This document shows, piece after piece, positions 11,864 through 23,200 of a stretch of DNA of 64,000 nt. Numbering within the stretch: the first letter of the stretch is position 1; the number at the start of each line of letters is the position of its first letter. The stretch is taken from NCBI GenBank assembly GCA_016647705.1, contig CM028335.1:9376905-9440904 (forward strand). Direction: 5' to 3'. The notes under the pieces were generated by a model that was given only the letters and a program-made list of their open reading frames with translations, was not told the DNA's origin and did not search any database. This DNA is from Eucommia ulmoides (Eukaryota > Streptophyta > Magnoliopsida > Garryales > Eucommiaceae). The translations under genes and the position numbers were made by a program.

Positions 11864-13767
11864 AGTTTTTGGCGCCGTTGCTGGGGATTAGTTGTTGTCA
11901 AATTCCGTTTTCAGCAATCGTCACCAAGTTTTTGATGACGTTCCCGAGGATTGGAAAGAGTGTTACTATTGATATTGTGAGTAAATAACTTAATTTTAAT
12001 CTAGGCACTTCTTTTGTATATAATTTTTGTTTGTAGTTTTGTTTTTATTTTTCGGCAGGATGCTTGAAAATGTTAGATTGATAGGTACTCTTACGTTTCC
12101 TTCATAGCAAAATCTCGCCAGTCTAGAGGGCATGTGTCGGGCCGAGAAAATTAAATCAAGCACTTCTTGGGAGGCAATCCAGGGTCAAAAATAAGTTAGA
12201 TATATCTCCGTCAATTTGAGTCGAAGGCGAAGTGAGATCCTCTCGCCTCCCAGGTATGTGTTCTAAACCCCCGTCTTCAATATCATGCTATATACTATCA
12301 TTGGGATTGCTGACGGGTCGTTTTGGACATCACCTATGTTGAGTTGGTGGTGATGTGTAGTATGTTTTAGTATGTGTTTATGTTAGTAGTTAAGTTTTAT
12401 TGTTTTTATCATGTGCATGCTCGTTTAGGATTAGATTGTTTAGTTTAGTTTAGTTGTTGTTTTGTGCTGAGTTTTGATATCATCTGGGCCTTTACCCGAT
12501 GATGATTATGTCCCTTGATTGTTTTGAGGTCGAGCCTAAAGCTCATTCATGTGTGTTCTATGTGCTTAACGTATCATCTTAGTAAAAGTTATTGTAGATC
12601 CTAAATGCACGAGCACGTAAACTCGATATAGCACTATCTAATTGATTTGAAACCGATTATCCATCAATCAATTTTATGACAATAGGAATTCTAGAACTTG
12701 ATTTGGGGGAAATTCGAGGGAAAATCCTAGGTAAGATTGTTTAGGAGATATGATTTAGTCATTCATTTTGTCGCTTGAGCCTTTTAAGCTTATCTTGATA
12801 TATGTTTATCCCTCGTTACCCTGTTGAAGCCTAAAAACCGTTTCAATTCTAAACACTTAGCAAATACCATAGCTGATTGAACATTTCCAAACCTACATCG
12901 CTAAACTAAAGGCACAATTTGAGTGAATCAAGTTAGTATTTCGCTACTTGATGTGAGCGGTTGGGTTTAGGACGAAATTCTAATTGGTTTGGTATTCAAT
13001 CGCTTGTCGTTCATATTTTTGTACATTCCTAAAGTTGTAAGAATTCGAATACGTTTTGGGTTGTGTTACTTAACCATTTTTTGCACATTCCTAAAATTGT
13101 AGAAATTCGAATGAGTTTGGGGGTGTGTTATGGAAAAAAAAATTGTTTCTTTTTGACATGACAAGTGAGTACGACGTTCTTAAATGTATGTTCAGGGTTG
13201 TTTCTAATTAAACTATGGGGTTTCGAGTGTGAGAATGTCAAGCGATGTGCCTCGGGTAATGTTAAGTTAACAACGTTAACCTGTTTTTTATTCCAAAATA
13301 CCCATGGCCATTATTCCAAAACCGATCCAAGCCCTATTGATCTTTATGAACCTCCAAGCCTACATTAGTGGAGAATAGAACTCAAGTCAGACGTATGGTT
13401 TCCCTATACTAAAAGGTTTTAGTCATTAACTTTATTTAGGGATAATCCCATCTAATCAATGGATAGTAGTATATTTGTGTTTAATCACACACACTTAAAA
13501 ATGATCTAGAATGGTGCTTACTATTTTTGAACGTTGAAATTCTAGAACACCACATGATGTGATTTATACTTGAACTTGATAGGATTTGGGGGGGGGGGGA
13601 TGAGGGAAAAATCGTTCGCCCGGTAGATGATAATCAAAACTTACACATTTTTGTTTTTAGTGTTTTTTTCATTTTTAGTTTTCAATTTCGTAATTAGTTT
13701 TTATATTTTCTCGTACTGTGTGGGTGTTTTGCTCGAGGACTAGCAAAATTTCGAGTTCGGGGGTATT

Positions 13768-15374
13768 TGATAGGTGTAAATTACCTATATATTTTCAAAC
13801 CAAATTTGTTAGTTTCCGAGTACGTTTATTATGTTTTTAATACGTTTTAATGTGTTTTTATTCTTTTTGTATTAAAACAGGTACGTGGGGGTAAAAATGT
13901 ATGAAATCGGAGCATAAATGATCAAATCGTATTGAGAACTATTGGAGAACGGTGGAAACATGAGCAAGGCGGCAAGATTCTGCAAACAAGCCCACCGTCG
14001 CGACATCCAAATCACTGCCACGGCAGTGAAGATGCTGAGAAGATCAATTTCATGCTAAAAGCCCACCGCCTAAGCGAAAATCCACCAGAATGTTTTCCAT
14101 ATCCACTGCCTTCTCCACCGCCGCGGCGAGCCTTTAACCAACATACTTTACCCCCTAGGCGATGGCCTCTGTATAGAGTAGATATTTTGTTTGATATTTT
14201 TGAGCCTATAAATACCCTTCTCTCCCCCTCTCTTCCAAGGACTTCAGCCCCTAAGGCCTTAGGCTATATTTTAAGGTTAGGAGAATGGATTTTTGAGGGA
14301 GAGCTCTCAACCCGAGGTGGAGGATGAAGGAGGAAACGATCGTTTGACAGTTCTAGCGTCAATTCTTTGGATATAGGCTGAGTCGCTCGTTTCTTTTCTT
14401 TGTTTTCTACATTTTGGTAGTTGTTGAACATGTTTACGCCATTTTACATTGTATACATGGTTATGGTTGTTCGCTAAACATAGGTTGTATAGGGATTATT
14501 AATATAATTTATGAAAACATTGTTTAGTTGAGTTTGTGTTTTGTTCGCGATTGATCTTCGTTATGTTGATTGTGTGTGCCGTATTGTTTATTTATCATGC
14601 TTAGATTTACATATCGAGAATACGAGATTTGACAAATCCCGAATTCGGACTAGAATAAACAAACGCCACGTTTCTATAACCCGGTCGGGGTTAGGATTGT
14701 GGACAATCTATGACGTTGGGGCAAGACTCACGTGACCTAGGGTCGTTAAGATGTTGAGGGAGACTTCTTCGTTGATTCGAAATCACGTATTCCCTCTTCT
14801 TACACTCGGGAGAGGTGGCGAGAGAGTTTTAGAACTGAGATTGTCGATAAGGTAAACACAACACATGATCCAATGACCCGATCGAGAGTTGGATTGTGTG
14901 TAATCAATGACGTTGGGGCGAGACTCAGGCGACCTAGGGTCGTTAAGACGTTGAGGGAGATTTCTTCATTGACACGAAGTTGCGTTATATCCCCCATCTT
15001 ACACTCGAGAGAGGTGGCGAATTAGTTTTAGATACCGAGATTATCAGATAAGTCGAACGCCGTTAACATAAACCAAAACAAGACTAAACACGTATTTGTA
15101 AACGAAACTAATCCCTAGACAACCTATTCTCTCAAAGATATATCAAATTAATATTAGTATTAATATAGATTAAATTAGGCTATCTAAGTATTAGTATTAA
15201 TTAATTAAATTGCATTTTTGGTTGCCTAAATAAAGTCAGGTTATGACAATCGCGGTACTCGAAAGTAACAACACCAATCCCTGTGGATACGATACCCGAC
15301 CAAAAGGTCTATTATACTAAAATTTGATCCAAACACTTGCGGTGAAAGTGACAGCGCTTATTTAGCGGCCACCA
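13768..15374 (+). repeat. 3' LTR of element A
   Basis: 1,607 bp, collinear with the 5' LTR, preceded by the G-rich polypurine tract and followed by the target duplication CTTGG. Confidence 0.9.
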
Positions 15375-15379
15375 CTTGG

Positions 15380-16965
15380 CTTGCACATTGTATTGATCGG
15401 TTAACCGAAGGTCTAGAGGTTGGTCAACCGACTGTCTGGTTGATATTTCGAGGATTTTAAGGATTTGTTCAATACTAGCTGTTAACTAGCCATTTTGGGC
15501 ATATTTAATTGACATATTCTGGGGATTTGAATATATTAGAGATATAATACACTTATTTTGATATCCCTATAGATATGGTACATAAAATTGAAATGTTTCT
15601 CAATTTGGTTCATTTAATTCTTTCTATCTATGCGATTTGAAATTTAGAACTAATTTGTGGACTTAATTAAAAGATTTAAAAGTCATATTTGAGTGAATTA
15701 TACCATGAATGAATGAATGACTATGATATATGGGGTATATAGGTGCATTTAAATGTCATATCTTGTGGAAACTAGCTGTTAGATGAATTGTTACAAAACA
15801 ACTTAAATAGATCTGCAAATTTGACATATCATTACACCACATCAATCAAGAACTATTGAAGTTCCTAACCTTTCTAGGAGTTGTTATTCTGATAATATTA
15901 TGTGAGATCATTCGTAAGATTATTTGAGAGAAGTTCTCAAGATAAAGCGCTGATTGTTTTGGCGTCACCGATTTGAGTTGTCTAGCGATTCAATTTACAT
16001 TCTTCAATATTTTCCTGGTGATATCTTTCCAAACAATTATTCTTTATTGTGAATTCATATTACTATATTTGCTTGGTTGATAAGATCATAGTAAAATCGT
16101 TTTTTAACTTTAAGAGCATAAAAATTCTTTTTAAAACAATTTTTGTGATTATCTGATTATATTTTTAATTATGTGCTACCCACATATTTATTATAATTTG
16201 ATATTAAATTCCTCACTCAAATTCTATCACATAGTAATTTCGGGACATTAATTGAGTTTAATTTTGTTGAGGTGGTAGAAGCTCCGAGTAGGAAAAAAAA
16301 CTCAGTGTTTTGTTGTAATTAGTGAGTTTGTGCGGATTAGATACGATTAGGATTGTATCTAGTCAGGGTAGCATGGGTTTCAATCTTTTTCGAAAAAAAT
16401 ATTGAGGTTTGATTTTTACCTAGAGTATAAAAGGATTAAGCTATTTTTTTCTCTTGAAAAGAGTTAGGTTTTAATTCTTCCTGAATTGAATTAATTGTGA
16501 ATGATTTGTGATAGTTTCATCATTACCAGTGAAAATGATACTTGAAGTATGGTAAGGTTTGATTCTTAGCCTAGTAAAAGAATTAAGTTGTGATTCTCCC
16601 TGTAACAGAATTAGGTTAGTCTTTAGCTTACAAAAAAATAAGGTTCTTCCTTAGTCCGTGAAAAGATAATTGTAAAGATTGATTCTGAGCCTATAAAAAA
16701 ATCGTTGTGAGGGTTTGATTCCTACCGTTAAAGGAATCTTGGGATTAGAGAGTACAAATCTCTGTGGAGTTCCAGGAAATGAATTAGGCAAGAGTAGCTT
16801 ACTGAACCAAGATATATCTTGGTGTGCTGCATTGATTTACTTTATTTATATTTTGTTGTTCGGGTGTGCACCTAGATTTAAACACTTATCCGCTGTGTAA
16901 CTAAGATAAATAGTTGATTTAGGATAAATTGATTATTTGATTACTTAAGTGTTGAAAAGATTTAA
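15380..16965 (-). mobile_element. LTR-like dispersed repeat, copy 3 (inverted, partial)
   Basis: The reverse complement follows copies 1 and 2: the words for the primer-like CTCGGAGCTTCTACCACCTC, the array of about 35 bp, and the GTGTGCACC region occur in the same order. The TGTTGG end is missing on the right, so the copy is truncated. It joins copy 2 head to head at the point where element A later inserted. Confidence 0.6.
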
Positions 16966-17560
16966 TTTTGATTAAATCGGAATCGGGGCGGAATGAATCG
17001 TCATTCCACCATTGATTCCGATTCTCTTGTTTGATTGTCCAACGGAATAAAAAATTTGATTTAATCGGAATGAAAGATAATGGAGTTGAATTCTATAATT
17101 TATAGGCTGGAATCCACCCAGTCCAATGGAATTAAAAAATAATTTTTACAAAAGCTGATTCCCAATGCTTATCCCTATTATTAGAAATAAAATGTTTTTG
17201 TAGTCATTTTTTTTAAAATAGTTTATTATTAGATATATATATTCAAAATTAATATCTAAAAGAGACATTATGAGAATGTTATTATGTTTCATTATTCAAT
17301 TTCTTCTCTCATACATGACAACCAAATAAAATAATGAAATAGTGAATCCATTAATAAATCCATTGCATTTATTTTTTCATTTCACTCTACTTTGATTTTA
17401 TTCTATCCGACGAAGAAGCAAACCATAACAATCAAATAAGATAATAGATTAGTAATTTTATTTTTCAATTCATTTCATTTCTCTCTCATTTTATTCATTC
17501 TCTATATTGCTCTGATAAAAATCCTGTAATTTTCGGTCAATTGTATTTTTAACCATTTTA
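16966..17560. other. Possible hAT-like MITE remnant and AT-rich DNA
   Basis: 16975-17110 contains inverted GGAATCGG/CCGATTCC and GGAATGA/TCATTCC words of the kind seen in plant MITEs. The termini are not clear. No coding region is seen. Confidence 0.3.
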
Positions 17561-17757
17561 GCAACGGGTACTGCTGATTTTGCCATTTTGGAGAAGCAGC
17601 CAAGCTAATGGCCCCGCAATCTCTCCCCCAATTTCATGGCTGTTCTCCTACTGCGGCAATGAAGTACCAGCGGTAGTGCCACTCCAATTGTAGCAATGAG
17701 ACGCCGCGGTCGCTTTTACCAGGTTCCATAAATGCTCCTTCCTTCTCAAACTTTACG

Positions 17758-19560
17758 CTCTCTCTCTCTCTCTCGCAACTGTTCGGTTCCTAAGAAAATT
17801 TCCCGGATAGTCGGAACTGCTCCTTCTGATCATCAAAGGTAATAATAGGTTTAGGTGATTTTTAGATGTATTTATATTGGTAAAAATTAGAAATTGCCCA
17901 AGAATTGGGATTTTTCTAGAAGGGTTTTGTTAATCGTTCTTAAAAAAATTATTTTCCGAGAAGTTTTTTTTGTTCATTTCAAGAATTAGGGTTCCGGGTT
18001 TTTACATTTTTTTCACTTTCTCTATCGCTCAAGCCACTACCATTAAGGCATCAAGCCACCGTCGCACCGTCCGTCGCCCAACCACCACCACCGGAGCCTT
18101 CAATCATTTTTCGCGCTGCCACCAAGACAACCAGTGAGGAGTGAACCTTCGGAAACAACCCTCTCTCTCTATATCTCTAAGCAAATCATGGCCGCCACCA
18201 CTACATTTGGTGGTGGCGGCGGCGGCGGCCCAGATCTTCCGTCTACTGTCAGATCTCGTTACTTTCCCCCAGATGTGGGTCGCCACCAAGGAAGGCATTA
18301 GGATTCATATCCATTATGTTCATTTTCTGTGATTGCTGGATTTCTCCTCCTGCTTTTGCTTGTGTTGAACCCAGCTGCTTACTACTAGGGTCTGTTTGGT
18401 TTCTAATTGCTGAACTTTTTATATTTTGATTGGGCCTAAAAATGATATAAAACTTGTTTGGTGGTCAATTGCAGATACCAAAAGGCTAGCCTTTCTTGGT
18501 TTCGAAGAGTTCGTCACGGCCATGTAGCCTAGGTATGTGGCCGGCATGTCCTAACGGCCACTACTGTCACTTGCCCGGGAATGCGTCAGAGAAGACTATT
18601 TTTCTAATATGGTAAGTGATATGGGTAGCAACTCTTGTAAGTGATATTATAATTTTTGCCTCTCTTAGAATTAGTTTAATTTCTTCTAGGTCAGTAGATG
18701 TCAAATTTTGCCGGTGATAATTTTCTTCCTTTTTATTTTTTAATTAATTTTGTTTGTAATATTGTTTTCTTCTCTCTCTTGAAATGCACAGCTTTCGAAT
18801 AAAATATTGTTAAGACAGGACTTCTGGGAACATGAATTGGGCGCACAATCACGGGATTTGTTCAGCAGAGAAGATGGACTGGTTACCCTATTTTCAAACG
18901 GTGCTCTACCAAATTACTAATTAACTAGGAGAGAAGGAAGATGATGTTGGCTTTCCTAGGAATCCCTCAGCAACCTTGCCAGAAAGTCGCCGCTGCCGGA
19001 CAAGATATGTAATTGGTTCCGGTGAAATTAAGGCGCACTTAGATCTCATATAACCAAACATGTGTGGTGTCGTAGGATTTGCATGACACGTATATATCTA
19101 TTCCGGTCACCCGTTGGACTGTTGCCTGAATATTTACTTCGTAATAAGCCACATCCTCCAATGTTATGCCACAGGATTGACGTGGCTTATCACAAATTAG
19201 ATACTCTGAAAGCAGTTGAATGAGTAACCGAAATGGATATCTACGTGTCATATAAATCCTCACAACACCACACATGTTTGGTTGTACGAGATCTAAGTTT
19301 GCCTTGATTTCACCGAACCACCTACATTCTTGTCATGTGGCGGCAACTTGCTTGGAAAGGTTGCCAAGGGATTCCTGGCAGGCTGGGAAAGCCAACATCA
19401 TCTTCCTTTCCTCCTAGCTAATTAGTGCTTAGTAATCTATACTAGCTCATTTTATATGATACTATATTGGAAGTGTCTAGTAAATTAGAACTGAGTGGAT
19501 CGTGGGTTCTTCAACTTGTTTGATTCTGGATTCTGAATGTAATATATGTTCAAATGTTGT
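17758..19560 (+). ncRNA. Candidate spliced long-hairpin RNA gene (possible young MIRNA)
   Basis: The order of signals suggests a transcription unit. A TATA-like CATAAATG lies near 17730 and a (CT)n-rich leader from about 17758. A donor at 17838/17839 pairs with an acceptor at 18474 (ATTGCAG), a short exon runs 18475-18532 with donor GTATGT, and an acceptor (ATGCACAG) ends at 18791. The last exon contains an imperfect fold-back of about 520 bp (18913-19435) and then AT-rich 3' sequence. No long reading frame survives splicing. Plant MIRNA genes have this form, and very long imperfect stems are typical of young ones that arose by inverted duplication. The alternative is a fold-back transposon near an unrelated gene. 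Exon limits are my reading of the splice signals, not observed transcripts. Confidence 0.45.
18913..19435. repeat. Imperfect inverted repeat, arms about 245 bp, tiny loop
   Basis: The arms 18913-19158 and 19170-19435 pair with scattered mismatches and small bulges around a loop of about 10 nt near 19160. Two uninterrupted paired blocks stand out: 21 bp (18936-18956 with 19386-19406) and 19 bp (AACCAAACATGTGTGGTGT, 19052-19070 with 19265-19283). The outer ends are ATTACTAA/TTAGTAAT. No matching target-site duplication is seen outside them. Confidence 0.9.
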
Positions 19561-20217
19561 TCTCTGTTCTTGTGTGTATAATAGATCCGAATTCATCTTT
19601 AATTGGTTATAGTTTGCATTCCTCTACGGCACAAAAATGGTTGAAAAAACAAAATTTTGGAGGCCAACTGCGGCACAAGAGTGCCGGTACTCTTCGTGTC
19701 GGAACCGAAGTACTTGGTGAAAGAGTGGGGTAATAAATTGGTAAAATTTTGAAATACTTAAAGCTGCTAATAGAACTTACAAATTTTAAATTTTGTTTAC
19801 ATGTGGTATAATTACAACTTAACATAATATTGTTACAATTTTATCTAATATTAATTACGATTGTAGACACTACATTTTATCTCGCTGGCATGGGACATTT
19901 CAGTCTAGGGTTTTGAGGATCAATTTTTGCATAGAAATTGTAATTGAAACTTGAAAGGCTAAATTAAAATATTTGGACAAAAATATAAACATAAACACAT
20001 GTACCATCCAAATGATCCAATTTGGAAAATAGGTCCATATAAAATCTCTAAAATTTTAAGTCTCCACTTCAAACCTTCAATTTTGTACTTCCAAATGCTA
20101 CCTAATAGAAGCCAACCCCAATATGTGTATTGATCCTAGGTTTTTAGGGATTATATTTTGGTACACCAATTTTTTTTTTAAAAAATGTGGAAACAAAATT
20201 GTCTATAATTTGAATTT
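19561..20217. other. Intergenic DNA, includes 3' flank of the ABCG gene
   Basis: This is the stretch between the end of the candidate hairpin transcript and the ABCG stop codon on the other strand. The part nearest 20217 would be the ABCG 3' untranslated region. No further gene is recognised, and the two units are tail to tail. Confidence 0.5.
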
Positions 20218-23200
20218 TCACATAGGTCCAAAGGTCAGCAAACAAAGAAAAGCTACAAAACGACTACATATACCGGTGAGAACAAGCAAAGCTATACACC
20301 GATTCCGATCATGGAGATTGTACCCACTATCCATTAGAGCCCCACATCGGGTTATCAACCAAACTCCAGTATATCTGGAAAACAAAATCACAAAAACGAC
20401 GGTTTTTACGTTCAAATTCAACAGAGATTCAAATTCAAGAGATACAAACTCCTGTTTGTTTAGCGTTTTTGTTCTCATATTTCTGTTTTAAACCCAGAAA
20501 ACTACGATAACAAAAATATCAGAAGTAGAACAAAAGAATCTGTTTTGTGTTCTACTCCCAGATTTTAAAATCAAATTTTCAAGACAAAACTGAACTGTTC
20601 TCAGATATCTAAGACGTGGGAACAAGAACACTAAACAAACGCCACCTTAGGAACAACCAAAGGCGAGCTTTAGCTATATACCAACCTTTCAGCATTGGCA
20701 GTGACAAAAGCTTCCAAAGCCCATTTCGGGTAACAGTATGTTCCAACAAGTTCAGCAACCTTAGTATCTTTATCCTGATTTGAGATCAGGGTCAACACAA
20801 TAGGAAGAAGAACACACCACTGCACCAAGTAATTATAAATTGTTAGTTTTTTAAACCTAATTGCAGAAACATTTTTACCATTGATTCTCATGGATTAATT
20901 AGATCATCCGTACCAATTGAGCTTGACTGGGTTCAAAGCAAATGGCGAATATGTAGGCTATTCCGGTCACGCAATACACTAAGCCGAGCAAAACAATGTA
21001 ATTATCCATGAAAGTTGATCTTGGGTTGTTGAAGAAATAGTAGAGAGAGAGATAAACTAGAGGCTTGACTACTGTATTGAAATGGTCCATTGTATCTTTG
21101 GAGAGAAAATAGGCTAAGCTGCTCATCCCACTTGATCGCTCTCTTCCGTATTGTAATTTATCCAATGAAAAAGATCTCAAGGCCGTGATTTTGGTTAATA
21201 GGGCTGCAAAAATGCATAGATAATATTTTATTTTATTTTTGCAAATTTAATGATTTGAAATGATGCAAAAGTATATCTAAATCTAACAATTGAGTGTGTT
21301 TTTTTAACTTACAAACAGCAATAACGGTATACATATAACCAAGCGCCCCAAATGTGTCATCGCTCACTTTTGCAAGGAACCCTAAGCATGCTCCGGCAAG
21401 CAAAAGGATTAAATAATCTGCTGCTTGGATTCTCGCATCTCTTAGTCTCTGTTTGCCAGTCCTGAGAAAGTTTGATCATAGATGGCCATTAGCCAAACAA
21501 ATCCTTTTAAGCAAGACTCACTTTCCAAATGAAGAATTTGCTGGAAAAACTAGTACTGTTTCAGCATTGGGATCATTCTAATTGTAAAAAACTCTACTTC
21601 AAAGACCGTTCAAAGTGACCTTTGTTTTGTGTTTCTGCTCCCGGATTTCTTTTTCTGGGAGCAATAACCCAAAATCTGGGAACAATTCGATTATGTTCCT
21701 AGGAATTTGTTCTAAAAACTGAAGTGGAAAAGAAAAACTTGTTCTCACATTTCTGTTTCCGTTTGCACAAAACAGAAACACTAAAACTAACGGGTGAAAA
21801 AGAATTCAGATTTTGTACCTCCCGAGGTAATATCTATATTGTCGGAGCACACCAGGGGTGATTCGATTGGATAAATCATGGGCTTTGAAGAAACTTTGCT
21901 GCTTGAACTCGGGATTTTGCCTCAAATCTTGAAACATATCTCCAGGCAAAGATTGTTCTTTAGCTCCATCAGCGTTCGCATTCACTCCTTTTGATGATGT
22001 TGCGATTTGATCACAGTATTGCATCATATCTTGTGGAACAGCATAACCATTATGAAGCATCCATCTGACAGGAAGCTGTTGAACAGTCACACCCGAGCCT
22101 GGTTTCACTATACCCTCAAGAATATCAATGAAATGGTCCGGTGGATTGCCCCGGTCAGGTACTTTGATTCCTAACCCAGCAAAGTAATCTTCAACTTTCT
22201 TCACAGGTCCATGGTAGACGGTAAGACCACCTTTGGCTAGGAGTATTAAATCATCAAACATCTTGTATAAGGTGTAGCTGAACCAGGAAAGACAATAAAA
22301 AAAATCACTTTTAAAAAATAAATTATTAGGCACCGTTTAATAAACTTTTTTTACAGTATGTTTTGCTTTTAAGCAAAAAGTACTTAAAATTAAAATAGTA
22401 GTAGTGTTCTGAACTTCAAATTTTTATTTTTTTTTAAATCGATAAAGTAAAAGATTAGAAGTACTTCTTTCTAACCAACAAAAAATAATAATTTTTATTT
22501 CTTTTCATTTATAATATTTAAGAGATTGATGGACTATGCCCTCTCTATTCAAATTTCTCAACCATCTACAAAAAAAAAAAATCGATTAAGAGATCGTTTA
22601 TGTCGATAACGCTAATCAAATACACTTGCTTTTAAGTAAAATTACTTTTTTGGTCAATCAACTCTTTTGATTACAAAAAGTACCGAGAAAATGCATTACC
22701 AAAGGCTGTTTTCTTTTTAATCAAAATACAGATTAGAACAAACCTGGGTTGGTGAACAACCATACATATGTTCACGCCTTCGAGAGCTTCCCGTCGAAGG
22801 GCCCTCAAAAGTAAGTTGGAAGATGAACTGTCCAATCCAGAGGTGGGCTCATCCAAAATCAATAATGAAGGTTCCATTACCATTTCAAGCCCAACGTTTA
22901 CTCGTTTCCTCTGACCTCCAGAAATTCCCCTTTTTTCAACTGTCCCAACCAGGGAACTCCTCACTTGCTGCAGCCCTAATGAATCGATAACCCTTTCAAT
23001 GACAAGAACTCTATCGGGTTTTGGCGTGTCCGCAGATAATCTCCATTTGTGGAAGAACCCACAACAAAAGATATAAATCTCAATCAGCAATACAAAAAGA
23101 AGAGCAGAATCATAAAAAGTTCATAAAAATATATTACCTGCATCGAGCACTGAACCGGAGGTTTTCTTCTACTGTCAAGTTTCCATGCACAATATCATCC

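Larger units (their letters stand above)
10262..15374 (+). mobile_element. Non-autonomous Athila-like LTR element (A)
   Basis: The LTRs are 10262-11863 and 13768-15374, both starting TGATAGGTGTAAATTACC and ending ...GGCCA(T/C)CA. The flanks TTTGG (10257-10261) and CTTGG (15375-15379) are a near-perfect 5-bp target duplication. The primer-binding site TGGCGCCGTTGCTGGGGA is at 11870-11887, and the polypurine tract TTCGGGGGTATT abuts the 3' LTR. The 1.9-kb interior has no gag or pol and would depend on a relative such as the element at 40116-52020. It consists of a short leader and the conserved non-coding tail described in the findings. By eye the LTRs differ by roughly 5-13% in the first 150 bases, so the element is old. 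Confidence 0.92.

Noticed and set aside
13932-14327. 131-codon open frame on the + strand
   Set aside because: It lies inside the U3 and promoter region of the 3' LTR of element A. The Pro/Arg-rich product comes from the palindrome array, and the matching part of the 5' LTR does not keep the frame.
19039-19275. 78-codon open frame on the - strand
   Set aside because: It lies across the loop and inner arms of the long hairpin. Its openness follows from the repeat, and it has no family signature.
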